Part shown: piece after piece, positions 36,901 through 50,357 of the stretch
How positions within the stretch are numbered: the stretch's first letter is position 1
How the letters are laid out: every line of letters starts with the position of its first letter
Assembly (NCBI GenBank): GCA_021613375.1
Contig: CM038710.1
Span: forward strand, 29,635,763-29,699,762
Origin: Megaleporinus macrocephalus
Lineage: Eukaryota; Chordata; Actinopteri; Characiformes; Anostomidae
Direction: 5' to 3'
DNA length: 64,000 bases
The notes under the pieces: generated by a model
What the model was told of the DNA's origin: nothing
The model's database searches: none
Seen by the model: only the letters and a program-made list of their open reading frames with translations
Position numbers and translations under genes: made by a program

Positions 36901-37599
36901 AACCGAATCAAAAAGAAGTTTGTTTGGGTAAAACCATCACCAAATGTGTTATTGGCTAAAAATGTAAAAATCTGCTACAGGCTAGAAGACTTGTACTTAA
37001 AGCCAAACACATATACTTAAACAGTTTTTATGTATTACTGAGAATAGATATAATAGTAATAAATCAGGACAAATATTATTTCGGAATAATCACTCACTAG
37101 GGCAGCTGTACAGACTGTATTGTGTTATATTGAAAACTAAAATGCTGAATGTACATTTGTAACAATTTTGAAAATAAAGAGGTCTGAAAAGTATAACAGC
37201 TGAAGTATAACACACATTGTCAATACATGCATTTTTCTTTCTCTAATAAAGATAGTATTACTAATAATGCAATACTGATATTTCTTGTATGTGTAAAGCT
37301 CACTCCCAGCTACATAAATCATATATCATAAAAACAGAAAATAAACATACCATTCAATGCATTTTAAAACAAAACCTGTATGTACTCATTTTCATATTTT
37401 GGACGTGACACACAAAGAACATAATCAGGAGTCTGTAAATTTGCCACGCAGGGTTGGAATGTGTTTTTAAATAAACACATAATCAAACTCACGTTTAGAG
37501 CAATGCAGTTACTGACTAATCTTGATATTTTTCAGACATTTAACATTCCTGGAGTAGAGAGCCAGAGCCAGTGAAATCTCTGGGTGAAAGCTCTACGGC

Positions 37600-37860
37600 A
37601 GCACAGCCTAAACATCAAGCAAAACCACATAAGCTGCGTACAGGGGTCCCACTTGTGTTACGTCAATTGCTCGAGCAGAACTTTCTCCAGATACAACCGA
37701 GAAACCGTGCACATATCCGTGGCGTCTCTGCTCTTGTGGTATAGCACAGGTGTGTTCTGAACCGATTACAAGGGAAGCAACCTGTGGACCACAGGAAACA
37801 CTGCAGATGGAAACAACACACATACATCCGCCCGCGCAGGGCCCCCGCGGTCGAGGAAAA
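37600..37860 (-). promoter_or_regulatory. Candidate foxp3 upstream regulatory block or noncoding exon
   Basis: About 2 kb upstream of the foxp3 start codon, a block richer in G+C than its flanks carries TTGACGTAAC (a CREB/ATF-like site, minus strand, near 37660). It also has several ACCACA/TGTGGT RUNX-like cores (near 37624, 37736 and 37790) and CAGGAAAC (an ETS/STAT-like core, near 37793). CREB/ATF, RUNX and ETS factors are known to act at mammalian FOXP3 control regions. No clear first-exon donor was found here. The call is an inference from motif content and position. Confidence 0.3.
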
Positions 37861-38039
37861 GTGCAGCGCCTCTGTTTGCTTACAACAACAGCCTCTCTTA
37901 TTCTACAACCTTTTTAACAACCTCTTCTCTGATTTTGGTATACTGCCAGCACACGCGCGTGTAGAATCCAGGAATGTTCTAGTTACAAAAATATCAGTGT
38001 CCCAGGTCAGTAATCCTATTGGCTGATGTCATAGTACAA

Positions 38040-38520
38040 TAATACAAAGCTGTGCAAAAGCTTTAGGCCAAAAATAAATAGGCAATTTTTTTATAGAGCA
38101 TGTTTAAAACCAAAGTACACATATGACCAAATAAACAAATAAACAAATCCACACAACATATACACCATATACACAACAGTAATCACACACATCCATGAAC
38201 TTTGTGGGTAAAAATATGTTTTCAATGTTGTTTTAAAAGCTTATAAAGACGGGACATACTTAATGACCAATGGTTGGCTATTCCAGAGCTCAAGCTGATA
38301 CCACAGTTTATTTCTGTGAAGCTACGATCGCATACAAATGTTCTTATGTGTCTGATCAAATGACACGCTTTGCTGATTTTCTAAGTAAAAATATGTTACA
38401 TTTCCTCTCCACACAACATCTTCAACATTTTAATGCACAATTACTGTTTTCTTGCTGAAATAAACATATTGGGTGAAAAACATAAAAACATGAAATCTGG
38501 CTTGTGCAAAGGTTGCCATA
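38040..38520. mobile_element. Non-autonomous Tc1-type element
   Basis: The start 'aagctgtgcaaaagctttaggc' and the end 'cttgtgcaaaggttgccatat' belong to the 'gtgcaaaagt' terminal type of fish Tc1-derived repeats. There is no open frame across the body. It contains the second copy (38151-38408) of the block seen at 36640-36900. Confidence 0.5.
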
Positions 38521-39289
38521 TTTAGGCTCATCCCTGTAGAGAATGTGCGTAAACTTATAAATAAAATAAATAAAATTTAAAAATCAAGCAGACAAAATTA
38601 CTTTCATGGGAATTTATTAATAATTTTAATAATACGATTGCATTATTTTCCTCATGTGAACAAAGAATTCACATGAAAATAAAAATCAAATAAACGCAGG
38701 GCGAGCATGAAATTAGGGAATGTAGTTCCTATTTTTCCTCACCAGCATCTAATAAGAGCAGCTGTGGCTCCATGTCTATGATTGTGGCCTCTTTCTCACA
38801 TTCCTCTATGTTACACGTAGTTTTGTACTGAGCTGTAGCTTTTCGCTTTACTGTTGTATTGTGTTGTTTGGTTCTCATTAATTGTGTTTTCCTTATTAAT
38901 GAATATCTTATTTTGAAAGAAGTAGATAATATCTATAATATAAGTTTGAAGAACAAAGTGTAGTTCCAGATTTCTCCTGGACGCCCCAGACATTGCATGA
39001 ATTATTTTAATTCCTTCAGCAGCAATCTTGATTTAGCTTAATGAAGTACTGCATAGTGCAGGTATTAGATAGTAACTATAAATAATACTGGGTTGCCACC
39101 AGAAAAAGCTTGGAATGGGTTAAATAAACACACTGACATACATAAAACCACTACATGTACACTACACCACTACACTGTATTAATACTATTTAAATATTTT
39201 TTCCAAGTTGCTTGTTTTGCTGAGCAAATAAAAGCTCCCTGTCTTTTAACTATAGTGTCTTCCAATGCCTAAAACTATTACACAGTACT

Positions 39290-39440
39290 GTATACATTTA
39301 TATGGTTTATGATGAATGGACCAATAGAAATGCTTAAATATCCCTTGGAAAAAAATCTGGTTCCATTGACCTACATTTGTGATCTCTGTGAAGATGCCAA
39401 TTTGGAGACTTGTTTTTCATTGGACAGCGATGATATATAC
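39290..39440. mobile_element. Short inverted-repeat element, copy 3 (partial)
   Basis: The copy contains 'gatgaatggaccaatagaaatg' and 'ttggagacttgtttttcattggacagcgatgatata'. These match, in this orientation and its reverse complement, the interior and right end of the element at 6711-6970. Confidence 0.55.
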
Positions 39441-41981
39441 TCACACCATAACAGTAGCTGTAAGTAACTGACATTGTATTTGAGGGCTGAATTTGTGGAG
39501 TCAGTCAAAGCAATATATATGATATATATATGATCATCTGGGGCTGGAAACCTGGATTGATTTCATGAAAACATGACTGGTGCTAAAAATGATTGGCATT
39601 AATAATTGATCGTGTTCTAGCGTGTTCTTAATGTGTTAACTTTGGCGCCACTAAATATTTGTAATGAACGTAAAGGCATTTAAAGGTCTCAAAGCCATTT
39701 ATGCTGGTTCTGCATATATCATCATACTTCATCTCGCTAACCAAAAACATTTAACATCCCTAAACTTCACTCTCAAATATCCACATCTTCAAACCAAGAT
39801 AAAAAAGAAAGAAAAAAAAGAAAAGTGCTTTCACCTTTGGATTATAGAGCAGTGTTGCTGCTGTGGTATTTGTACGGGTTAGTTTATGTCTTCCTTTTCT
39901 AACAGGTAATAGGTGACATTTAGAAACCACATCAACAAGGATAAATGTCAGTATTTTTTTTTTTACCTTGGGGGTTTTTCTAAGTTTTAGCGAAGCATCA
40001 GAAATGAAGGTTTTTGTTAAGGGGTGAATGAGTGCATTGAAAAACAACATCAAAATAATGTTCGCATGCCATAAGCACTGCGCTGTAAGGTAAATTATTA
40101 ATTATGACTTATGTTATTATCATGTTATTCATCCTTGCATGAAGGAAGTTAGCATTAAAAATGAGGATGTTCTGATTGAGCAGTTATGGTATTATGAAGA
40201 ATTCTAAAATTGCTACATTTAAAATATACAAATGGCTCTATTACAAAATGTTTAAATTTATTACGTACATTTTTAGCCATTTTAGTCATTCAGTAAATGC
40301 TTAATATTTTGATGCAGGTGTTTCTATCTGGCATGAGAAAAACATAACTACATATTGTTATGTTTATGTGATCACTGATAAAGATCTAGATAAGTACACA
40401 ACAGCGCTCAGTTTAATTGGGTTGTAGTCAGGCCATAAAATCTTTTTCAATCCGATCAAGTATGGAAACAATTGAACCCAGTTAGAGTAATAGTAAAAAT
40501 TCAGGTCAGTCCTCCTCTTGTAGGCAACGCACATAATTATCATTCTAAATCTTACCGTAAAAGTTGCCACCAATGGCAGAGATATACACTGGCGAGATCT
40601 AAACACATTTCCACCCCCAAAAAACTTGTTTATATCTTACTTTATGGAAAACCATACAAAGTCATTACCAGGCCCCTCAATGATTGGGAAGATTTGCCCC
40701 TGTCTCAAATGTTTTCCAAATGCAATTAAGGCCCTGAAAGCCTCTTGCTAAAAACTTTCCAAAAAGTGAGGCATAAAATGCCACAAATGAACAAAAACGT
40801 TCTGTGGGCCTCCTTTACCTCAGCCAGTCGGTTTTCATGGCCTCACAACTAAAAAGCTGCTGCAAGAAATTTGAATTCATAGCTAAGCAGTAAAGAAGAA
40901 GCTGTTGCGTGCTAAGAACCTAAATGTGCATCATCTGAACTTAGCTGAAACCTTCAGACTTCAGACTTCTGCTGTCTTTTTCAGACTTCACACATGGAAC
41001 TTTATGAACTTTAACGTGGACCCTGCACCTTCAACTAGAAGTAAACAGTACGGGCATTGATTAATGGTGGTGATCGGAGCGGAAGATAATAATCCGAAGC
41101 ACAAACACCACGACTACATAACGGTAAACTGAGGGAGATGCTACAGCAACAAAAACAAGCTGCTCAGGTTCAGAAAGCCACAGATGCTGGTATGCATAAC
41201 GAAGTTGGCCAAAATTCCTCCACTGAGGTATGTGATTGTGGCGGATGAACCTTTTGGTTGTGGTTTGTACTAAATGTACCATATCCAGACTGCAAGGAGG
41301 CATAATCTGCAACGTTCTCTAAAGATAAGGCATTATTAGATAACATTGTGTATCATGTTCGTTCAAGTTCAAGTGTATATTAATACATATGTGTATACGT
41401 ATATACCTAATTCTACACAGATTTTGTGCTGTCCCATAGAACTGACTGTCAAAATAATAATAAAAAAGAATAATAACCACCAGAATTCATTAGTCAGCAT
41501 CTAATAATCTGCGCGTATATGTGTGAGGCACATTGTAGCTGTACACATACAGCTGGGGTCAATTTACTGCTCTTCCAATATGAGAGTTTGTATTTTGAGG
41601 ATATAAGTGAAATGTAATATGCATTTCTCAGTCTGAATACAGCTCTCTCTCAGTTCACTCATCATGTTACCTCTTTAGAAAAGGTATGAAATCTTCTTTA
41701 GCTTTAAACTATATACAAAGAACAGATCTGAAACACGTCAATCAATCAACGGACAATTCAATAGAAAAATATTAAACTGATAGAACATGCGAAACAATGC
41801 ATAATATCAGTCATGGTTTTACTTTTAATTAAATAACTTATTACAGGACTGAGGGATGAAAGTTAGCACCCTTTGGCAGGTCAGTGAATGGGAACGCCCC
41901 GCAACTGTGGGCGATTATATCTTATGTTTAAAGAGTTTGCTGTTGATTAAGACATTCATCCACATGATGTGTAAAGAAAGA

Positions 41982-42026
41982 GTCAATGAGCTCAGCTGGC
42001 ACTCATTGACAGCTGAGCTCAGTGAC
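41982..42026. repeat. Inverted repeat able to form a hairpin
   Basis: The arms gtcaatgagctcagct (41982-41997) and agctgagctcagtgac (42011-42026) pair over 16 bp with one mismatch around a 13-base loop. No gene is adjacent. T runs typical of a polymerase III terminator do not follow directly. Confidence 0.6.
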
Positions 42027-43396
42027 TTCAAGTGTAAATTCAGCGGCAAAACTCTCCCACTGTTGTACGTTTGTCAGGCATCACTGTTAGTTTTTAGTGT
42101 TTTTTTGAAAAAAAAAAAACAACAACAACTGATACTCTTGTCAGTGATACAGCAAGCTGATTGGTTCCTCGTGAATAAGCTTACAAACCAGATAAAAAAT
42201 AGGGGGGAAAAACGGCTCATTAACCGCGTCCTTGCTCTTCAGATCTGTCAGTCATAATATTTCAGATATAGGCAGAAAGTGTTAATTGATGACCTCATCT
42301 CTCACATTTAGTTATATGAAGCTTTTATACCATGCAGAGGATTCAGTTTGACTCGAGTGCTCCCACTCGAAAGTCTCATTTACAGCCTGTATTTTTTCCA
42401 GACACCTACAAGAGCAGAATATAGAAGAGAGCCATTTAGACTGTTTTGTGTGATATCTGTCAGTCTTCTGGAATATACCTTTGCAGTCTTACGTTTTCAA
42501 TCACCCAACAGAGTGAGAGGACCCAGAGTGAGAGGATTTACTGTGCATCTGCTAAAGTAAGCCTGTAAAAGAACCTTTGTTTTTGCTAGTTTAACGTGTA
42601 GTTTACATGGTTTTTTAGGTTTCTCAGCCTACAAGCAGCTACTGGCTTCATTTTTTGAACATATATGAATCTATCTGACCTGACGTTGTCTGATAGTCTG
42701 TAAAGTAGTTAGTTAAGTGTATTAAACAGTGTATTACAAGTTCTAGCAGGACTGGGCACCTCTGTCACTGACTCAAATGTATCTGGAGTTTTTTTTTTCC
42801 TTTCAAACAGACTTAAATAAAAACTTCATAACAGACAGCATATGATTTCAAGATCTTTTAAAAGTGTTTAAACTTCTCTCATTGAACCGTCTCCTCGGAT
42901 CTGTACATGCTGTCCTTGCTGAATGTGTTTGATGAAACAGAAACAGAATAAAACAGGGCATTTTCACTGAGCTATGCTAGATTTTGACTACAGTGTGGGT
43001 GCAAAGTTCACAATTGGACATTACAATAGGTACAAAACAAAAGCATTCGTAAAAGCTCTTACATCCTTCAGTACAACAACCACAACCCTTACAGCTCAAG
43101 CATCTCACAGCTGTGCACTAGCTACCTTTCGGCTTATTTGATTAAAAAATACCTTTTTCGCAGAGACTATTTCATCCAGACGGCTCTTTACGAAAAACGG
43201 TTTCAGGTCACATCACGAACATTTTCAGAATCTGAAACTTACCTTCTGCCCCGTCACATAAGAGATCTTCTAACTCTAAGGAAAACTAATATAACCCACG
43301 CTTCGAGTCTACCAAGCATGGTGATGGAAATGCTATTATGTAAACTGTAAGCGTTTGTCAAATTACCTCCCACTCCTCTTTGTCTTTCTCTTTCCT

Positions 43397-43423
43397 TCTC
43401 TCTCTCTCTCTCTCTCTCTCTCT
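43397..43423. repeat. (CT)n microsatellite
   Basis: A perfect dinucleotide tract of about 27 bp in a wider pyrimidine-rich stretch (43377-43445). Confidence 0.85.
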
Positions 43424-44931
43424 TCCCCACTCAGTCTCTCAGTGTCCTTGTGGTTTCAGTCTCTCTGAAGGAAGAAAGAGGAAGAAAACCCATAGATTGA
43501 GTTCTCCAGTAAGAGTGTTCGGAGAGCGCAGTATTGTCCAACATGACCTCAAAATGGATTGAGGAGATGTCCATGACTGTGTGACTCTATAAAGTGGTTG
43601 CATATACTGCAAGCTGTCTGTCAGATCACAGAGCAATATCTTTTTTAGTTATGCATGTTATGCCAATTTCAATGCACTGTTTCAAGAAGCTTTTCATTTG
43701 TACATCGTTAGGTCAGCCGCGTTCAAATTCAAATCCAGTCCTAATTAAACACGTCATCAGTCTGAATTTTAACCCTTTCAATTCTTGCCTTATTATTAAT
43801 TTCCTAATCTTAACATTCAGTATTCAGTAACTACTATTCATTATTTCCAAACTACCATGAAACTATACGAGGGAATAAATAAGGAAATAGTGTGGACCTA
43901 TCCCTTTTTTTAATTCATTGCAGCATTATGCCATATACAGGGCGTCATTGTTTAAAGGGTTAATTTATATATCCGGGTTATTTAATTCTTCTCATCTTTT
44001 ATCACTGAGGTAAACCAAGCGCAGTTGCCCCAGTTTCTTCTTTCTGTTGTGTGTCCTATTCATTCTGCCTCGGACGTGAGCCTGCATTCTATTTATTAAT
44101 GTTCTCCCAGAACATCAGTAAAAGTATAATTCATAATTTCCAATAATTTCCATATCTATAATGTCGCTTTATAGAGTTATATGGTTCTGGGAACAGACAA
44201 ACAGTCTTTTTATCTAAAAAGATGCTACAAGCAGCAGAAAACATGGTTCAGATGATCTTCTCAAAACAACTCCTTTAACATGAAGCAGAAAAGAATAAAA
44301 GCTTAGCAAAACCTGCAGCATTCAACCAAAGTGTACGGTCTAAATTCTATTAAGAACAGAGTGCTAATGGAAGACTTACCTTGGTCTGCTAATAAGCATG
44401 TGCTGGAGTAAGTACTGGTCGAATGGTTTGAGGAGTTAGGTCAAACCCCTTTATAGGTGACACGATGACATATTAAGAGGAAATTGGAACAGTTTCCCCT
44501 TAAGATCAACGAGAGTGTGTGTGTGTGTGTGTGTTGCTTTAATACTTTGTGTAGGCACTTCACAGAACTACAGTAAATTTCGCAGAAAGTGCATCCTGTA
44601 CATTTTTGGTGAGCGCTTTACAACATCCTTCAATAGCCAGATGAGTTCTTTAAGCGGAATGCAATTTACTGTCACAGATTTGAATATTACTGTCCACATT
44701 TCTCAATTTACTGCTTACGAGTGAAATCTACAGATATAGTATACACTGGCTCCACTCATGTGAAAGGTGCTGCTGTTCAAACCAGTCCATCAAAGTCTTA
44801 CTATTCTCTATGCATATAACTAAGGACACTGTTAAAGCTTGAGAATTTGCTGAGCACACATTTTGAGTAATCAACACAATTGATCTGCAATTGTACAGTT
44901 CTCTTCATGGCAAAAAAAAAAATAAAAAAAA

Positions 44932-44935
<4 letters not shown>

Positions 44936-45015
<80 letters not shown>
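44936..45015. repeat. (TA)n microsatellite, about 80 bp
   Basis: An uninterrupted TA run preceded by an A-rich tract. It generates an artificial IYIYIY open frame on both strands. Long (TA)n tracts form cruciforms and are often polymorphic. Confidence 0.95.
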
Positions 45016-45019
<4 letters not shown>

Positions 45020-47223
45020 ATGGGGAAGGCCATTCCGGAACATTTCGGAAAACAAGAACACACGGAAAAAAATCTGTTACGTGTTTGGAAAGTCCATTTA
45101 CGGGGGCATGACGTGATTCTATGGGCGGTACATTAATGGCGGGGGGGGAGAAAATAAGCCCATGTTCATCTGTTCATGGCATGTTCGGTTCAGAATAGCA
45201 TGTTACGTTCAGAATGCAGGAAAAAACACGTTCATCCTGTTGTCGATCTGCATGTTCTGATGAACACTGCTTGCTAATAGCTTTCTCAAAGTCACGCATC
45301 TGGACATGCTTTAGTTTTCTCTGATAATGATCTTGAAGAAGAATCCGTTTTCTGCAGTCATTAACACAATCATTCAATATGTCTTTTCTAATGACTGTAT
45401 CCGAATACAAACAAACAAGTAAAAAACTGACACCTTGTACTTTGACAGGTTAACAGATCAGTTTGTGAGACAGAAGAATTAGCTGCTGTCGAAAGAAAGC
45501 CTCATATAAATAATGAGTAAATGCTTTTGTCCTTTACACTGCGTGCATTTCAGGAAGAATGGGCCAAATGAAATGGCTCAACATGACTTGGAAAAAAACT
45601 TTGTTTCTGTTGGCTCACATTTAAAGTAAAGTGTTTTCCCTCTTCTGTAAAGAGGTGATACGAGGTGACATAGCAACTTTATTATTGCATGAATACTAAT
45701 AACAAATTAAACAGTGTACTGTCTACACAATGAGGATGCAGAAAAATAAATACTGAAAAAAAGACAGCAGTGTTAAGATTAAATTAGTCTTAGATACTGA
45801 AGATGAGTCATCTGAAGTATTTACTTTTCTACTCTTTCTAGTTTGATTTTTGACTAACTCTTAAAACTAAGAGTGCTTTACTGTGGCAGCAACTTGAACG
45901 TAGTCACATGAAATGCTATGCTTTTGATATGCTTTTATCATTACTATGACTGCACTTGACCACAGCTTACAATTGCTTGAAAATGCATGCTCACCCAGTA
46001 TCACTTAATCATCTAATCTCACCATGAAGGCATGTAACTGATTCCACATATTTGAGTCATTGGTTTTGTTTTCCCCAGAGTTGGTAGATTTCTTCTATTT
46101 TTAAATAGCAATACTTTTATACAGAATTTTTTAATATGTCAGTTTCCGCCCCTTCATTCTTTTTTTATTTGCCTACCCAAATATAGCTATCCTATCGTAT
46201 CTAACAATTACCGCCACTCACTGAAATTTCCATACAGAAAATAAGTTTTCTGCTTAGTTATTAAAACGCTTATCGGTCGATCGGTCAGCAAAAATGTTAC
46301 TATCATGGTTTTTTTTTTCCAGAATGTGTTTTGAACTTTTTGTACTAGTCTATTTATAAGTGTTGCTTCAACTGCACATCAAAAATTTGGGGACACCTTT
46401 TCTGGGGGGGGGGGTTCCACTGGTATGGCAAAATAATCTTTTTTTATATAATTTTCTAAAACAAAAACAAGCTTGAGGTTAAAAGTAGGTTGCAGATTAG
46501 GTGCAGACATCTACACAATATATGACTGTGCATATACATATGCACACATACATATACTTGTTCTGCAATTAGTACTTCATATCATAATGCATAACATATA
46601 AATATTACACTGTTTTTGAGGTATAGGCTGTATAAAAAGTCTACTTCCTCAGGTACAATACACAGTAAAAAGGGCATTGTCTCCATTGATAACCAAGCAT
46701 ATCTGCAAACAAAGCTATGGTAGGGCCCTTTCTCTTGAGCCAACATTTTGTGAAAGATTTTGGGCTGGCAGCCGGAACAAAAGACACATTTTAAAAGACC
46801 AACATTACGCTTAGTAAGATCCTTCGGTATTGTTCCAAAATACAAGAAAGTGAAGGTAAAACCAAACGCAAAACCCCAACTTTTAAAAATTATATATCCT
46901 GCCTTCACTCAAGAACTGCACATATTTCTGTGAAGTAAAATACCTGCATATGCTTTGATAACATGAAGAGCTGTCCACTTTACTTATGCACAGCTTCATA
47001 TTGATCAAAATGTCTTCTCTGATATGAACAGCAGTTCATTTGGCAGTTTTCTTCTCCAAACTATTACTAACAACATATGTTATAAATATATCATATTTAA
47101 ATGATTAAACAGCAAAAATGTTTGAGTCCTACTGACACAATAATTCCTAAGCTAGAACTTTTATACATACACATTCACCCATGTTTATATATACTCACAC
47201 ACACAAATACATAGTCACACTGT

Positions 47224-47350
47224 CATATGCAAAAGTTTGGTTACACCTGCTCAAATTAAATGTTTGGTTGATTTGTGAAAATAAATTAACACATTCTCTA
47301 CAAAGAACACATTTTCAATGCACAATTAGTGTTTATTAAATGTAAATGTG
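47224..47350. mobile_element. Tc1-derived non-autonomous repeat fragment
   Basis: It begins 'atatgcaaaagtttggttacacc', the terminal phrase of a very common teleost repeat ('atgcaaaagtttgggcaccc'), followed by 'cattttcaatgcacaatta'. It is a short fragment with no coding content. Confidence 0.5.
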
Positions 47351-48480
47351 TATATATAAACATATGTATGTATTTATATTAAGATATTATTTGCAATCAC
47401 CTGGAGATGTTTGCATATTTTATTAATAAATCTGTATATTTATTTATTTATTTGTTACTTTCAAGGTAGACTGACCACCACAGCTATTTTTGCAGTGTAC
47501 CAGTACTATTCAAACATATGAACTAATATTGTTATTTATAGTAAAATAAAGATAGAATCTTGAACATCCTGGTGTCTGTCAGGTTGTAAATCTTGTGTAT
47601 TCCAGTTGATTTCAGTGCAAGTTACACATAATTAACATTTCTCCTGAGTGTTGCCGTAAACAGCCATAACAATTTATCCTTAATATAAACTCCAGTCTGA
47701 AAGGACATGTGAGAATTTGGTAGCTCAATAAGATGTCATATTCTTATGACATAGAATTATTTTTATTACTATATTAAGACAGGAGACATATGTAGACACT
47801 AGTGTAGATAGATAATAATCATATAATATTAATATTAGTAATCTTCCTCACACATTGACAGAGACCCCATCTTAATGTGTGAGTGTGAAAAATGTTATAT
47901 AATTATTCATCTTAAGGCTTATTTTGGAGTAACTACTATTAAATATTCAGTAACTACTAAGTTACTAATACATAAGTCATGAACTTCACTTATCAGGTTT
48001 TATTGGTGGTTTAAATAATATAAGTTACTTAAAATGTTTAAGGCAATTTTTTCAAACTTTACTCATCAGGTTTCACAGTGTGGTAGTCTACACGTGTTGT
48101 TAATTGTCCTCTGATGTCTACACAGAAGGTATGTGACTTTGTTTGGGGTAAAAACTGCCCAGATGTGGTTTTACACAACTATTTACGCTCTATGATTTGC
48201 ATCTAGAATGAAAGGAGCTGTTTTCTTTTTTTGGTGAGATATGAATATTTTGATGAACTTTGATGATTTGCTGGTTTACCGTGAGACACCATGACGGCTC
48301 ACAGAGAAGCAGCATGCTGTAATAGACAAAGACAAAAAAAATGAGCCTCCATATAATGTGCTAGGTACTTTCCACGCCCTTTCCAAGGAACCATATGGTC
48401 AACAAGCATTGTTTATGTTTATTGTTAAACAAAGCTGAAATTAACTTTCTATTCACTAGCTTCTTAATAAAATGTTTCCC

Positions 48481-48886
48481 TCCACCTTAAATGCTGGAGC
48501 TGGTACAGGCTGTGTTAGCTATGCTAATGTTAGTTACCTGGAGCTTGCTAGTAGCTAACGTTACTTACATAAGCTACTTGGTTTCAGTTTCCCAAATTTA
48601 AATTATTTACTATTAAATCACTATATCACTATGTTAATCACTATCTTTAACATTTAATTAAGATGATGTGCTGCAATCATCAAAAAGGAAAATAAAATCA
48701 CACAGCATGGCTGCTAGCTGGCATTGGGGTGGTAAAGCTCTTTTTAGTCAAACACTGAGCGAAGGCTGCTCAATATTGTCCAAGATTTGAGAAAGTGTCC
48801 GAAGTGAAATGTGCGAAGCCTAGAATTAAAATCGCACAAAATCTGATTAAAGATCTTGTTGAAGCACACGCTGTATTTAAGGTGGA
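48481..48886. mobile_element. Inverted-repeat element with (T)TCCACCTTAAAT ends
   Basis: TCCACCTTAAAT (48481-48492) and its exact complement ATTTAAGGTGGA (48875-48886) bound a 406-bp unit that includes 'tagctaacgttac'. It has the same terminus as the miniature unit at 7572-7650, so the two represent a longer and a shorter form of one family. Confidence 0.55.
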
Positions 48887-49886
48887 ACAGAACATTCAAT
48901 CAAGAGGCTGGTGAAGAGGAAGCAACTTCAGCCTTGTGTAAAGATGAGCATGTCCGTTGGCAGTTTGGTTCTTTGGAAAGTGAATTAAAAGTACCAACAT
49001 CACCTTCACAGCCTGGATTAGTTGATCTCTCCACATTTTCAACCCACTATTTCCACTGCTGTTACTCTGTTGTCAATGCATTTAATTGTTGGGTCAAGAC
49101 TGTTATGTAACAGTTCATGAATTGGCTTGTTTTACTGTCCTCTTGTATTTAAAGGAGGAGACAACAGTTTGAGGTTAACAGTATGTCAGTTCTACTTACC
49201 GAAATCTTCTTATTCAAGTATACCAATGTAAATACACTTTTCCATTCTATGACACCTGTAAAAAGCTAGTTCATTCATTAGTTTATCAGTTCATATAGGC
49301 TATAGGTTAGCTTGTTCAGACAGTGTTTTTATTATTATTTAAAATCTAAATAAATATTATTATTTTTAGTATTATCTGAAATTCTCTGACCACTGAGAAC
49401 CCCAATAACTAAGATAAATTTAATGATCAAAATTATGACCCGTATCCTGAGATGTACAGGAGTACTATTACTATAGGATCAATGTAACATTACACGTGTT
49501 ATTAAACGACGTGTAATATGATATGGCAGGTCTCACTATTTTTATTACACTGTTAAATAACAACATTTAATTTGCAATTTCACCTCGTATTTTGAACAGC
49601 AGGCCTATCAATCCCTACAGGGCTGGAAAGCACGTACGATTCTGTCCTCAGAAACCTTAAAAAAAGGTTAAAAAATAGTGAAACTTTTTCATAGAATATG
49701 AACACGACGAAAAAGTATTTGTAAAGCTGTATAAATACATATTACAAACAGGCTACAACAACGACCGTAACAGCTAAAACAGCATAAGCACTGCCAGCTA
49801 TGACCGCTACTCTTATTAGCTTTCAGCTACTACTACTATTACTACACTGACAATAATAACAAATGAAACATATTATTATTACAATT

Positions 49887-49919
<33 letters not shown>

Positions 49920-49944
49920 GATGATGATGATGATGATGATGATG
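49887..49944. repeat. (TTG)n followed by (ATG)n microsatellite
   Basis: About eleven TTG triplets pass directly into about eight ATG triplets. The tract lies 0.4 kb upstream of the ppp1r3f start codon, at the edge of its CpG island. Confidence 0.9.
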
Positions 49945-49994
49945 GTGTTTTTATTATTATTATTTTTCTGCTTCCAACTGGAACAACCAGGCGC

Positions 49995-50357
49995 TCGTGG
50001 TGTTTTGAGTGGATGAAGTGGGCGTGGTCAGAGCGGAGCAGACCAACTCGGATACTGAAGAGGAGGGCGGGCTAAGCCTGTCACCGCAAATACTTCAGCT
50101 GTGTTTTGACCCCTGGACAACGATGGACACGCAGCGTCCTGCTAAATTTAACCACATTCTTGTGGGTTCACCCTGAACCCTGTTCTCATGTAAGGCTCGT
50201 ATGCTCTGACTTCGCGCTCAGTTCCTTCAGCGGAGGGCGCTCGGCCGGAGCTTTGGCGACTCTCTCCGTCACTGCTATGCCGGACGGCTCGTTCTGAGAG
50301 CGGCCTCGGCGGCTCACACCAACACGGGCTGGTAGGAGTGGGGGGAGCGGCGGCGCG
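49995..50357 (+). promoter_or_regulatory. ppp1r3f CpG-island promoter and 5' untranslated region
   Basis: G+C and CpG rise sharply from about 49995 and stay high through exon 1. GTGGGCGTGG (KLF/Sp1 type, near 50018) and GAGGGCGGGC (GC box, near 50062) are visible and no TATA box is seen. An upstream ATG near 50123 (cgATGG) could open a short upstream reading frame in the leader, if the leader extends that far. Confidence 0.5.

Larger units (their letters stand above)
35654..49999. other. Gene-free stretch between foxp3 and ppp1r3f
   Basis: No protein-coding exon was recognised on either strand across 14 kb. The part next to foxp3 should hold its untranslated first exon and promoter. The rest contains transposon-derived repeats (listed separately), microsatellites, G runs at about 45141 and 46405, and AT-rich unique DNA. 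The open frames present are short, lack splice-supported continuation, and show no recognisable domain. Confidence 0.5.

Noticed and set aside
36640..38408. Local segmental duplication
   Set aside because: The second copy is embedded in an element with Tc1-type ends, so independent transposon insertions explain the similarity better.
41061..41312. 83-residue minus-strand open frame
   Set aside because: No recognisable domain, no matching splice-linked exons, and composition like the surrounding repeat DNA.
44801..45136. Open frames rich in Ile-Tyr on both strands
   Set aside because: They are the translation of a (TA)n tract.
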